Assembly: GCA_963753055.1 (NCBI GenBank)
Contig: CAVWAP010000001.1
Location: 186,001-250,000, forward strand
Reading direction: 5' to 3'
Source of the DNA: JAUWGC01 sp963753055
GTDB lineage: Bacteria > Bacteroidota > Bacteroidia > Bacteroidales > B18-G4
Length of the DNA stretch: 64,000 nt
A program made the position numbers and the translations under genes. The notes under the pieces were generated by a model that was not told where the DNA came from, ran no database searches, and saw nothing but the letters and a program-made list of their open reading frames with translations. Position 1 is the first letter of the stretch; every line of letters begins with the position of its first letter. This document shows positions 19,913 to 30,701 of this stretch, one piece after another.

Positions 19913-20154
19913 CCACATATTAAAATTACTGAATAAAACACACAAAATCAAGATGATAACATAAAGGATAGAGCTGGCAAGGCTTTAGGGAAGTGCATTT
20001 TATTCAAATCGGGTTAGCTTTTCTTCTGCCGGTACCTCCTTTCTTTTTTGTAAGATTGATATTATTGATCCATCATGATTAGCACTCCGGTAAAGGAGGC
20101 TTCTTTTTCTATCAGATTTGGGATTATTGATCATGGTTAGAGTAATGTTATGTA

Positions 20155-20185
20155 TAAAGATACATCTATTCCGGATCAATATCAA
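20155..20185 (-). promoter_or_regulatory. Predicted promoter of cassette D
   Basis: TTG, 20 nt, TATCTTTA on the minus strand, matching the other three cassettes. The leader stem is the most degenerate here (TTATTGATC against GAGTAATG). Confidence 0.6.
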
Positions 20186-20199
20186 GTGGGACGAGGCGA

Positions 20200-20288
20200 T
20201 TCATGGTCGCATGGACACATGTTCGCATGTGCGATTTAACAAGGAGGTTCCTTCGAAAATGTGTACATGCGTCCATGCGTACATGGAA
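20200..20288. repeat. CATG-rich palindromic repeat, copy 8
   Basis: Opens ttcatggtcgcatgg, with the changed centre ttaacaaggaggttccttcg, and ends gcgtacatgg. It marks the right edge of the cassette array; no copy was seen beyond it. Confidence 0.7.
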
Positions 20289-20292
20289 AATG

Positions 20293-20324
20293 AAAAAAGG
20301 GGCCCAGCAATGCTGTCCCCTTTA
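20293..20324. terminator. Terminator of the glutamate dehydrogenase gene
   Basis: Read on the minus strand, AAGGGGACAGCA pairs with TGCTGGGCCCCTT with small bulges and is followed by a T run. The A run on the other side could let it work in both directions. It lies 26 bp after the gdhA stop codon. Confidence 0.7.
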
Positions 20325-20349
20325 TTATATGTATTGTTTTGGTTTGATC

Positions 20350-21702
20350 TTACACAACACCCTGCGCCAGCATGGCATCAGCTACTTTCACAAAGCCGCC
20401 GATGTTGGCACCTTTCACATAGTCGATATATCCGTCGCTTTCTTTACCATACTTCACGCAAGTTTCGTGGATATCCTTCATGATCTGGTGCAGCCTGCCG
20501 TCAACCTCTTCACGGGTCCATGATAACCTGAGTGAGTTCTGGCTCATCTCAAGTCCTGAAGTGGCAACACCACCAGCGTTGGCAGCCTTACCCAATCCGT
20601 AAAGGATCCTTGCTTTCTGGTAAACTTCGATAGCTTCTGGAGTAGAAGGCATGTTTGCACCTTCAGAAACAACGAAACAGCCATTGGCCATCAGCGTCTT
20701 GGCATCATCTACGTCGATTTCGTTCTGTGTTGCACTTGGCAGGGCAACATCACATTTAACACCCCATGGACGTTTACCTTCAACATACTCACAACCGTAC
20801 TTCTCAGCATACTCGCTGATACGTCCGCGCTTTACATTCTTCAGATGCAATACGTAAGCCAGTTTTTCTGCATCAATACCATCTGGATCATGGATATATC
20901 CACTTGAATCTGACATGGTGACTACTTTTCCTCCGAACATGGTTGCTTTTTCAGTAGCATACTGGGCTACGTTACCTGAACCTGAAACGGTACAAATCTT
21001 GCCTTTCATGCTGTCACCCCTGGTCTTCAGCATTTCTTCCGCGAAGTAAACCTGGCCGTAACCTGTAGCTTCGGGACGAATAAGGCTACCACCCCATTCG
21101 CTACCTTTACCGGTAAGAACACCCGTAAATTCATTCCTTAGCCTTTTGTATTGCCCGAAGAGGAAACCGATCTCACGACCACCAACACCGATATCACCGG
21201 CAGGTACGTCAGTATTTGGTCCAATATGGCGAAATAGTTCTGTCATAAAGCTCTGGCAGAAATGCATCACTTCATTATCTGATTTTCCTTTAGGATCGAA
21301 ATCTGATCCACCTTTACCACCACCCATAGGGAGTGTGGTCAGACTGTTTTTGAATACTTGTTCAAAAGCAAGGAATTTCAACATACCGAGTGTTACAGTT
21401 GGGTGGAAACGAAGTCCGCCTTTGTATGGTCCAATAGCGCTGTTCATTTCAATTCTGTACCCTTTGTTGATCTGTATTTCACCTTTGTCATCCAGCCAGG
21501 GAACCCTGAATAAAATAACTCTTTCCGGTTCAACGGCGCGCTCAAGGATTTTAGCAGCCTTGTACTTCGGATTTTCCTCGATAAAAGGAATGATAGTCTC
21601 AACGACCTCTTGAACAGCCTGATGGAATTCAGGTTCTGCTGGATTCTTGGCAATTACTTTTGCCATGAATTCCTTTACCTGAGAATCATAAGTATTTGTC
21701 AT
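20350..21702 (-). CDS. gdhA: NADP-type glutamate dehydrogenase
   Basis: 450 residues, the usual length of hexameric class I glutamate dehydrogenase, which interconverts 2-oxoglutarate plus ammonium and glutamate in the cytoplasm. The glutamate-binding region shows GPYKGGLRFHP and the catalytic lysine motif PMGGGKGG near residues 110-125. The dinucleotide fold shows GSGNVA, followed by SDSSG at the end of the second strand, the pattern typical of NADP(H) use. It stands alone, with its own terminator, between the cassette array and the divergent redox locus. Confidence 0.95.
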   Translation of the reverse strand: MTNTYDSQVKEFMAKVIAKNPAEPEFHQAVQEVVETIIPFIEENPKYKAAKILERAVEPERVILFRVPWLDDKGEIQINKGYRIEMNSAIGPYKGGLRFHPTVTLGMLKFLAFEQVFKNSLTTLPMGGGKGGSDFDPKGKSDNEVMHFCQSFMTELFRHIGPNTDVPAGDIGVGGREIGFLFGQYKRLRNEFTGVLTGKGSEWGGSLIRPEATGYGQVYFAEEMLKTRGDSMKGKICTVSGSGNVAQYATEKATMFGGKVVTMSDSSGYIHDPDGIDAEKLAYVLHLKNVKRGRISEYAEKYGCEYVEGKRPWGVKCDVALPSATQNEIDVDDAKTLMANGCFVVSEGANMPSTPEAIEVYQKARILYGLGKAANAGGVATSGLEMSQNSLRLSWTREEVDGRLHQIMKDIHETCVKYGKESDGYIDYVKGANIGGFVKVADAMLAQGVV

Positions 21703-21899
21703 AACTTAAATCTGTATTTAATGGATTAATAAATAATTGCCATAAAAAGAAGGCAATATTAAATAAAAAAAATTGAATATAGAAAAGAAAATCTGTCTTT
21801 TTTGTTAATTAATAAACAATACAAACAAGGCTGGTATTGCTCCCCCTTTTTGACTAATTTTACAGGATCAAGAATAGACTTTTATGCCTGAAGATAAGA

Positions 21900-24800
21900 A
21901 TGCTGGAAAATGCATACGATAGGCTTCATCCTGATCATGTCGAGCGTGTAAAGGAACTGGCCGCCATCAACCATACTACCCAGGTGATCAAGGAGAATAA
22001 GTCTGTTGATGAGACCCTGCAGAAGATATGTGAATCCCTCCCTACCGCATGGCAGTACCCTGATCATTCCGTTGCCCGTATCATCTATGATGATAAGGAA
22101 TACCTGAGCCGCGGGTTCAGGAAGTCACAATGGGTGCAACGGGAACCTTTCACTACCATCGACCAGAAAAATGGTGCCATAGAGGTTTATTATACCAGTA
22201 AATTCAGGGACTTTGACGAAGGCCCGTTCCTGATTGAAGAACGACAGCTGATTGTGAACATTGCAGGGCTGATCACCGGCTATCTTAACAGTATCACCGG
22301 TAAGCAAATCCTGTCGAAGCAGAGAAAAAGATTTGAGAGCGATGACAGTCAGGCAGCAAGTTCACCAAAGCACAGCCGTCAGCTGCTGCAGCGCTTTTTA
22401 AACAAAAGCAATTACGACAGGGATATCTACCATGACCTCATGCCGTTTAAAGTCGGGGAGATCCTCCTGGTAGCCAACCTGTATGACGCCTATAGCATAG
22501 AAAAGGAAGGCCGCTTTGCCGAACATGTACTGGGCGAGTACCACCAGCTTAACCTCACCTCCATACCCCGTATCACTGGTGTTTCATCCAGGGAAGAAGC
22601 CATGGAATGGCTCCGAAACAAGCATTTTGACCTGGTGATCCTGATGATGGGTGCCGACAAGCACACGCCGATTAGTCTCAGTTGTGATATTAAGCGTGAT
22701 TTCCCGTATATCCCTGTTTTCCTGTTGCTTAACAATAACAGCGACCTGGAATTTGTAACTAAAAGGAAAGCAACTACTCAACACATTGACAAGGTATTTG
22801 TCTGGAACGGCGAGTCACAGGTGTTCTTTGCCATGATCAAGCATGTGGAAGACAGGATCAATGTTGAAAATGACACTGCATTGGGCCTGGTCAGGGTGAT
22901 CCTGCTGGTGGAGGATGATCCAAAATATTATTCCAGGTACCTGCACCTTCTTTACAATATCGTGCTTGAACAGACCAAGCGCATCATTGATGATGTAAGC
23001 ACCGATGAACTGTATAAGGTTTTAAAGCTGAGAGTGAGGCCAAAAATACTGCTGGCATCAGATTATGAGGAAGCGATCCGCATTTATGAAATGTACCAGG
23101 ATTACATGCTTTGCCTGATCACCGATGTGAAGTATGAAAAGGAGCAAAAATTAGATGAAGAGGCTGGTTTTGAATTGGTGAAGTATGTCAAAAAAGCACA
23201 CCCCGGATTTACCTGTGATCATCCAATCCCACGATGAAATAAATGCAGAGCAGGCTTACGAATTAAAAGCTACTTTCATCAACAAGAACTCGGAAAGCCT
23301 TTTCCAGGATTTCAGGAGCTTCATCATGTACTACCTGGGCTTTGGCAACTTCTTCTTTCGTGACAAAGAGGGTAAGCAAATTGCCATTGCCAAGTCACTC
23401 AAGGAATTTGAGAAGCACCTGAAGGTTATCCCGGACGAATCCTTGCTCTACCATGCCAGGAAAGACCACTTTTCCCTCTGGTTGATGGCCCGTGGAGAGA
23501 TCCAGGCTGCCAAGATCCTCAATCCGAGAAAAGTAACAGAGTTTGATAACCCGCAGCTGATCCGTGATTACCTGCTAAACATCATCAACAAGTTCCGTAA
23601 TGAACAGAATAAGGGAAAGATCGTTCCTTACGACCCGGCAGCCTTCCATGATGAAACCACGATCATCAGCCTCTCAGAAGGGTCCTTAGGCGGGAAAGGC
23701 CGTGGTGTTGCCTTCATCAATTCACTGATCTATAATTACGACTTTACAAGGTATATTCCGAATATCAATGTGAAGGCACCTAAGACTGCGATGATCGGAA
23801 CCGAGGAATTCGAATATTTCATCAGCCGGAACAACTTTCTTGATAAAGTCCTGGTTGAGCCGGATTATACCAGTGTAAAACAAATGTTTTTAAAAGGAAA
23901 TTTGACGGATACACTGGTTAAAAGACTAAAGAGTTTGCTTGAGCTGGTCAAAAAACCACTGGCTGTAAGGTCATCGGGGTTATTTGAAGATTCACTGATA
24001 CAACCGTTTGCCGGCATTTTTGAGACCTATCTGTTGCCAAATAATCACCCTGACATAAAGGTCAGGCTGCAGCAATTGATCAATGCCATCAAACTCGTAT
24101 TACGCTTCTGTCTACAGCGAGGTAGCCAGGGGGTATGTGGAAGCTATACATTACAGGATTGAGGAGGAAAAGATGGCTGTAGTAATCCAGGAAGTGGTGG
24201 GCAACCAGTTCGGCGATTACTATTATCCCCACATCAGTGGTGTTGCCCAGTCCTATAACTATTACCCATTTTCTCACATGAAGCCAGAAGATGGATTTGC
24301 TATCCTCGGCCTGGGACTTGGGAAATATGTTGTAGAAGGCGAAAAGGCGTACCGTTTTTCACCAAGATACCCGGAACTGGAGATCAACTCACCCAAAAAC
24401 CAGTACAAGAACTCACAGGTGGAATTTTATGCAGTCGACCTTGGCAAGAAAGATCTCAACCTGATGGAAGGGGATACTGCAGGCCTGGCGCGATTAGAAG
24501 TTGATGATGCTGAAATGCACGGTACCCTTAAGCATTGTGCCTCGGTGTATGATCCCAATAATAACACCATCATCCCGGGTTGACTGCTGCCGGCCCCAGG
24601 ATAGTTAATTTTGCAGATATATTGAAATACAAATATGCCCCGTTGTCACAAACCATCGAGATCGTGCTGGATGTGGTCAAAGAGGCGTTAGGCAGCCCGG
24701 TGGAGATAGAATTCGCACATCGACCTGACGAAGGATAAAAACAACAAAGCTTCCTTCTACTTATTGCAAATAAAACCCCTGCTTGGTAATGCGTCGGATT

Positions 24801-25339
24801 ATTCTGTGAACATGGACAAGATCAATGAGGAAGATATTTTGCTCTTTTCAGAACGTGGGATGGGCAATGGGATCATTGACAGGATCCAGGATGTGATTTA
24901 TGTAGACAATGAAGTCTTTGATAAGAAGATGACCGTTGAAATGGCAGAAGAGATTGCTGTCCTGAACACAAAAATGATACAGGCCGGAAAAAATTATATC
25001 CTGATCGGTCCTGGGCGCTGGGGTACGCGCGACCGGTTTATCGGTATTCCGGTAACCTGGCCCCAGATAAGCAATGCGAAAGTCATTGTGGAGACCAGCC
25101 TGGAGGCTTATCCCCTGGATGCATCCTCAGGGTCACACTTTTTCCATAATGTTACCTCTATGAACGTTGGTTACTTCTCGGTGCAACCTGAGATATCAGG
25201 CAGTTATATCAAGTGGGATGCCCTGAAGAAACAGAAGCTAATAGAAAAAACGAAGTACTTCAGGCATATTCGTTTCCAGGATCCACTCAAGGTCAGGATG
25301 GATGGGAAAAAGAGGATTTCACTGATCACATTGAAATAG
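21900..25339 (+). pseudogene. Receiver-PPDK_N (PEP/pyruvate-binding) protein, copy 1, four frameshifts
   Basis: Homologue of the intact 992-residue protein at 43764-46742. Rejoined, it would encode about 1145 residues: an N-terminal GAF-like sensor region (about 1-140, absent from the intact copy), a degenerate receiver domain, a receiver with the acidic pair VEDD and phosphorylatable ITD, then an ATP-grasp PPDK_N domain with GSLGGKGRG, VRSSGLFEDS and LLQIKP, and the C-terminal GPGRWG block. Four single-base changes break it: an extra C at 23201-23204, an extra T at 24100-24101, a missing base near 24578 and an extra base near 24718. Between them the frame is clean. No swivelling phosphohistidine domain or PEP barrel is present, so a true dikinase reaction is unlikely. 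It is recently inactivated, or the sequence has errors. Confidence 0.8.
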
Positions 25340-25445
25340 CTTAATGTAATTTAAACTCACTTTAAATTATTCAGACTCACAGGCATTATAATTTTTTTTA
25401 TACTTGCGGTGTTCTAAAATTAACAAAGAATAAGGAGAAGAACCG

Positions 25446-26307
25446 ATGTACGATTTCATTGCATTGTCACTCAAATGCCCTGTTTGCGGCGAATCGCTAA
25501 TGGACCATGAACATATGGTCGATAATAAACCCAGCATCAAACTCAATATCGAGATCAACAGAAGGAAAGGCATCATCAGGCTCAGTTCCATCTATGGCAG
25601 CTTCAACCATGATACTGATATCGATATGAAGAAAGATGAGGTGGCCAAATTTATTTGCCCTCACTGTGAGGCCCATATTACTTCAGATGGTCGAATGCCT
25701 CGCGTGTGGCTCCGACATGGTTCCTTTCTACCTCGATATGGGAGGAAAGGTGACAATCTGTTCCAGAAATGGATGCAAGAACCACATTGTTGAGTTCGAA
25801 GACCTGTCAGTTGCCATGAAAAGACTCTACCAGGAATACGGTTATGATGGCAAGGTCAGGGCAAGACAGCCGATTGTACATCACGAGCACAAGGAAGAGA
25901 AGGATGAAGTGACAGAGATCATTGAGTCTGGCACCTTCCTGCAAACCTATTGCCCACATTGCAGCAAGAGCCTGATAGAGGATGAGATGCTGAAGGTGAA
26001 GATCACCAATGGCGACGAAGGCTATCTCCTGCTCAGTCCTTATCTGAACGTTTTCTCATCAAAATCAACCATTTTTCTTTCGGAAGATAAAATCGTTAAG
26101 GATCTGAAATGCATTCATTGTGACGCCAGCCTGCTGGAAACCGGCAAGGATTGCGCGAAGTGCGGTTCCCCGATTGCCAGGATCTCTGTAAGCGCCCGCA
26201 CCAAGCTGATCGATTTTTACATCTGCACTAAGAAAGGGTGCAAATGGCATGGCCTCAATCATGATGATCTTTATGATATCAGGCTGGAAGACAGTCTTGA
26301 GTGGTAA
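25446..26307 (+). pseudogene. Multi-zinc-ribbon protein, copy 1, frameshifted
   Basis: Close homologue of the intact 284-residue protein at 33289-34143. It carries many C-x2-C and C-x4-C pairs (CPVC, CPHC, CLAC, CSRNGC, CPHC, CIHC, CAKC, CTKKGC), so several zinc-ribbon folds are likely. One extra G at 25689-25690 splits it; removing it joins SD to VECLACGSDM and gives about 286 residues. Function unknown. It abuts, end to end with no spacer, the NfnB gene on the other strand, and the same domain is fused to NfnB in copy 2. Confidence 0.75.
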
Positions 26308-27706
26308 TTACCATTCTCCCGTTTCAAGATAAGCCTGTATGCCTTTGGCCGCGATTTTCCCGGCCCCCATCGCCTGTATGACCGTAGCTGCTCCTGTTGC
26401 CACATCACCACCGGCAAAAACACCTTTCCTCGATGTTTTTCCCGTGTCAGGATCCGTTTGAATGGTACCCCAACGTGTTGTTTCAATGTCAGGAGTGGTA
26501 TTGGGGATCAATGGGTTAGGACTGTTGCCGATAGCAACCACAACCACATCAACGGGTATCATGAAGTTGGCGCCTTCGACAGGCACCGGCCTTCTTCTTC
26601 CTGAATCATCTGGCTCTCCCAGCTCCATCTTGATACATTCTATTTTCCTCACCCATCCACTTTCATCACCGTGGTAAGCTGCGGGATTGGTTAAAAGCTG
26701 GAATTGGATTCCTTCTTCTTCGGCATGGTGTATCTCTTCCTCCCTGGCTGGCATCTGCTCCCTGGCACGGCGGTAGACCAGGATAGACTCTTCGGCTCCA
26801 AGTCGCAAGGCTGAACGTGCACAATCCATGGCAACATTACCACCGCCAACGGTAGCTACCCTTTTCCCGACAGTGATTGGGGTCTTATACTTTAGGGAAA
26901 AGGTATGCCTTCATGAGGTTGGCTCGTGTAAGGTACTCATTGGCGGAGTAAACGCCATTGAGGTTTTCTCCCGGGATATCCATAAACCATGGCAATCCTG
27001 CTCCAGTACCAAGGAAAACCGCATTATATTCTTCAAACAGCTCATCCAGGCTCTTGATCATACCTATGACCGTATTGAGATAGATGCCCACACCAAGCTT
27101 TTTCAGGTAGTCTATTTCTTTAAAGACAATTTCTTTGGGCAACCTGAACTCGGGGATGCCATACACCAGTACACCACCGGGTTCGTGCAGGGCTTCGAAG
27201 ACATCAACCTTATGGCCCAGCTTGGCCAGGTCGGCCGCAACTGTGATCCCGGCAGGTCCGGCCCCTACAACGGCCACCTTTTTGCCTGTCTTTTTAGGGA
27301 TCTTTGGCACTGCCATCTCTCCTTCCTTGCGCTCCCAGTCGGCCAGGAAACGCTCCAGCCTGCCTATGGCCACTGGTTCATTCTTCTTTCCAACAATACA
27401 GACCTTTTCACATTGCTCTTCCTGAGGGCAGACCCGCCCGCAGATAGCAGGAAGAATATTGGATTCCTTCAGCCTGTTGATGCCTTCCTTAAACTTATTG
27501 TCCTTGATGAATCCGATAAAACCGGGAATATCTATTCCTACCGGGCAACCTTCGACACAAAAGGGCTTTTTGCATTGCAGACAGCGATTGGCCTCAAACA
27601 TTGCCTCTTCGGGAGTATAGCCATAAGGGACCTCATCAAAATTCTTGACGCGCTCCATAGGAGGCTGCTCTCTCATCGGTGTTTTGGTAGGGATGATCTT
27701 TGCCAT
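26308..27706 (-). pseudogene. NfnB/GltD-like NADPH:ferredoxin oxidoreductase subunit, copy 1, frameshifted
   Basis: Homologue of the NfnB (sulfide dehydrogenase alpha / glutamate synthase small-chain-like) flavoprotein, which passes electrons among NADPH, FAD and [4Fe-4S] clusters. The first segment (27706-26885) has the cysteine blocks CLQCKKPFCVEGCP and CGRVCPQEEQCEKVC, then the FAD motif VGAGPAG. The second (26829-26308) has YRRAREQMPAREEE and the C-terminal FAD-binding GGDVATGAATVIQAMGAG. One extra base at 26890 separates them; removing it restores the second nucleotide-binding motif ATVGGGNVAMD. Rejoined length is about 465 residues, normal for NfnB. Last gene of the five-gene minus-strand operon. 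Confidence 0.85.
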
Positions 27707-27709
27707 GTT

Positions 27710-28520
27710 TTATCTTTCTTTGGAAATGATCTCTTCTTCAAGATAAGCCTTGCGCCTGGCCAGCACCACATCCCAGTCTACTTCATGGGCATCAAAATGA
27801 GGCCCGTCGACACAGGCAAACTTGGTTTCACCTCCAACTGAGAGTCTGCATGCACCGCACATACCTGTACCATCGATCATGATCGGGTTCATGCTGACAA
27901 TGGTCTTGACCTTGAATGGCCTGGTGATCTGGCCTACACGGTACATCATAAAAGTGCAGCCAATAGCCATGATGCGGTCAAATTTCTCTCCATCCTTCAG
28001 GTTCTCTTCCAGCAGATCATGTGAATGCCCTTTGCTGCCCTGCGAGCCATCTGATGTAGAATACCTGACTTCATCGGAGACCTCTTCAAGCTTTTCATTC
28101 CAGTATAGAAGGAACTGGCTTCGTGCTTCGGAGAAGGAAATCACTTCATTGCCTGCTTCTCTCAATGCTTTTGCCGCCTGCAGGATACCTCCGATCCCGT
28201 AGCAACCGCCAACCAGGCCTACCTTGCCAAACTTCTCTATTTCAAATGCCTTTCCCAGATGGGCCGGTAAAAGAATAGATCTCATCACCCTCGTTGAGGT
28301 CAGCCAGTCCCTTGGTAGCTGCTCCGATCTCAAGAAAAACAACAGTGACCGTGCCTTTCACAGCATCCCAATCTGACAGGGTGACCGGCGTCCTTTCACT
28401 GTACTCATTAGGGATGGCAATAGCAAACTGCCCTGGTAAAGCCTTTTTAGCTATATCCGGTGCATCCACAGTCATCTCGTGGACGTTTGGTGCGATAATT
28501 TTCTTTTCTAATATCTTCAT
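27710..28520 (-). pseudogene. NfnA-like ferredoxin-NAD(P)+ reductase subunit, copy 1, frameshifted
   Basis: FAD/NAD-binding small subunit of the Nfn/sulfide dehydrogenase type, partner of NfnB. It begins MKILEKKIIAPNVHEM at 28520, overlapping the NuoG-like stop by 4 bp. It shows the FAD-domain pattern PGQFAIAIP and ends with a [2Fe-2S] signature GTGMCGACRL and CVDGPHFDAHEVDW. One extra base near 28259 breaks the frame between SFTGP and LGKAFEIEKFGK; rejoined length is about 269 residues, close to the intact copy at 34187-35011 (274). NfnB follows after 3 bp. Confidence 0.85.
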
Positions 28521-30691
28521 TCTTCCAGTACTTCTTCCAGGTCCGGAACAATATCAACCAGCCTGTTACCCATGTAATGAAAATGATACTTCTCCAGCAA
28601 TTCCCTGGTCAATTGACCATTCTTTGATCTTGATTTGGGATCAGGAGCCTTGCCATCACTCATTTTTACTTTCTGTCCCTTGAGCAATGATCTTTCAATC
28701 AGTGATTGTATCTCAATATAGATGCTCTTTGTCGATTTATAATAGATCTCCTTGCTATTCAGTGCCTTGGCAATCTTGTTAACGGCCAGGCTGGTCGGTA
28801 ATATGTGATCGTCCTTCCTGACAACCGGTTTTAACTTGATGAGTTTTCCCTCAAGATTGATGATATGCCCGTCAGATTCCATGCTGTTGCCCATGGGAAG
28901 GAAAACATGTGCATAATCAGATGCTGGTGTGAAGAACATATTTTGCTGAACAAAGAATTTCAGTCCCCCAAGAGATCTGGTATCTGGCATATCACCCACA
29001 AGGTATAATGCTGAAATTACTTTTCGCTTCTTCAGCATCTCTTCTGCAGTCAACCCTTTTTTCTTCGATGCAGAGAAACCCGGGAGCAACGCGGGATTCA
29101 TACCGGCCAGTGTAGCCCCATAGCGGTTCCCTTCAGGCATCAGGAACAGCATCTTACAGGCATTGGCAGTCGCCTTGCTTATGCGCATCAGGTTCTTGAA
29201 GTTGTCTTCTGCTTTATCTGAGTTCAACACTTCATCCCCGATGATCATGATCACATTATCAGAAGTTTTATTCCCGGTCAGCTCTTCCATGAGCTTTTGC
29301 AAAAACAGATGCTCCTGTCCTTTTTTGTTTTGATGGAAATCAGTAGAGAAGTCAACCGTCCTGTTAGCTATGGAGTTAGCAACAATAACTTCTTTTCCAG
29401 CCTTATACGCTTTCCTTATCCTGTTCTCAATGATGGGGTGAGACCAATAGGCCTGTGATCCAATCACATAGACTTTATCAGCTTCCAGGATATCATCCAC
29501 CCTGGTATATCCATATGCTTTATAGTAATCATGGATATCCTTGATGATTGTATGGTAGCTGGTTGAAGGGTAGATGTCAACATTGTCTGACTTCATTGCC
29601 TGGCGGGCAAACTTTTGCAGTACAAAGCTGTTTTCAATCGTATCGTGAGCCGATCCGATCAATCCAAACTGATCCCCGCTATACCTTTTCAGGTTTTTTG
29701 CAATGTAATTGATTGCTTCTTCCCACTTCACCTCTATCCAATTACCTTCTTTCTTGATAAGAGGCCTGGTGACCCTTTCAGGATGATGGGTGATGTCGCC
29801 CGGAATGAATTTCCCACGTATACAGACCTGTGGCGGATCATCTCTTCTTCCAGGCTCAGGACCTACATTGACGATCCTGTTACCTTTGGTATTAACATTT
29901 ATTTCACAGGCGATGCTGCAGAATGTGCAATTCGTCTTAGTGGATTTATCAGGCAGGCCTACCCAGCTGCCCATCTTTTCAGCGATGGACCCGGTGGGGC
30001 AGACATCGACACAGGCACCACAGTACTCACAGCCTGCTTCCTTTTGTGATTCGTCGAATGCTGTACCTACCAGGGCTGAATTACCTCTTTGTATGAAGGC
30101 CAGCACTTCGCTGTATCGTTCCTCGTTACATATCCTGACACACCTGCCGCAAAGGATGCAAAGGTTGTAGTCCAGGTCATAAAACGGGTTATCCTTGACG
30201 GGAGGGATGTTCCTGTAAATGATCGGGAATTTAATTTCTTTTAGGTCCAGGTAGTCAACCAGGTCCTGCAGCTCACAATCACCGTTGCTTGTGCAAAAAT
30301 TACACCCTGTTGTTGTATTAACTTTTCGGGTTGAATGCATAAACTCCTTACATTCCTTCTTATCCTTGCAAACAAGGCATGTGTAAGGGTGTTCGGAGAG
30401 GATCAGCTCAAGTATTTCCCGCCTTAATTCCTGCAGTCCGGCGGTCTTGGTGGAAATTTTCATATCCTTTGCGATAGGTGTTGTGCATGCTGTCGGGAAG
30501 CCACGCATATTTTCAACTTCTACCATACAAAGGCGGCAGCCTCCATAATCGGGCAGACATTCCAGGTAACAAAGTGTTGGAATATAAATACCAGCCTTGC
30601 GGGCCGCATGCAGGATGGTAGACCCTGCGGGAGCACGGACCTCTTTTCCGTCGATAGATACTGTTATCGTTTTTGCTTTGCTCTCTGCCAT
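28517..30691 (-). CDS. NuoG/formate-dehydrogenase-like iron-sulfur subunit, copy 1
   Basis: 724 residues. Order: N-terminal [2Fe-2S] ferredoxin-like domain (1-90, with CYLECLPDYGGCRLC), a cysteine-rich segment (about 110-160), two [4Fe-4S] clusters (CILCGRCVRIC and CEYCGACVDVCP, 180-250), a further cluster motif CTFCSIAC (about 265) and a molybdopterin-oxidoreductase-like fold to the end. In true formate dehydrogenases a Sec or Cys followed by His ligates the metal; the matching segment here (SDNVDIYPSTSYHT) has none, so the pterin domain is probably non-catalytic, as in complex I NuoG. It sits between nuoF (10-nt gap) and nfnA (4-bp overlap). It probably relays electrons in a bifurcating NADH/ferredoxin/NADPH complex. 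Unlike five neighbours in copy 1, it has no frameshift. Confidence 0.85.
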   Translation of the reverse strand: MAESKAKTITVSIDGKEVRAPAGSTILHAARKAGIYIPTLCYLECLPDYGGCRLCMVEVENMRGFPTACTTPIAKDMKISTKTAGLQELRREILELILSEHPYTCLVCKDKKECKEFMHSTRKVNTTTGCNFCTSNGDCELQDLVDYLDLKEIKFPIIYRNIPPVKDNPFYDLDYNLCILCGRCVRICNEERYSEVLAFIQRGNSALVGTAFDESQKEAGCEYCGACVDVCPTGSIAEKMGSWVGLPDKSTKTNCTFCSIACEINVNTKGNRIVNVGPEPGRRDDPPQVCIRGKFIPGDITHHPERVTRPLIKKEGNWIEVKWEEAINYIAKNLKRYSGDQFGLIGSAHDTIENSFVLQKFARQAMKSDNVDIYPSTSYHTIIKDIHDYYKAYGYTRVDDILEADKVYVIGSQAYWSHPIIENRIRKAYKAGKEVIVANSIANRTVDFSTDFHQNKKGQEHLFLQKLMEELTGNKTSDNVIMIIGDEVLNSDKAEDNFKNLMRISKATANACKMLFLMPEGNRYGATLAGMNPALLPGFSASKKKGLTAEEMLKKRKVISALYLVGDMPDTRSLGGLKFFVQQNMFFTPASDYAHVFLPMGNSMESDGHIINLEGKLIKLKPVVRKDDHILPTSLAVNKIAKALNSKEIYYKSTKSIYIEIQSLIERSLLKGQKVKMSDGKAPDPKSRSKNGQLTRELLEKYHFHYMGNRLVDIVPDLEEVLEE

Positions 30692-30701
30692 GGTATTTAT
30701 A

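Noticed and set aside
26828..27841. A 337-codon plus-strand frame opposite nfnB copy 1
   Set aside because: It is an antisense shadow. The minus strand encodes a complete NfnB with cluster and FAD motifs, and the plus-strand product matches no recognisable fold.
28517..30691. Calling the NuoG-like protein a formate dehydrogenase
   Set aside because: The cluster pattern and fold fit, but the Sec/Cys-His metal site is absent and the operon is NuoEF plus Nfn.
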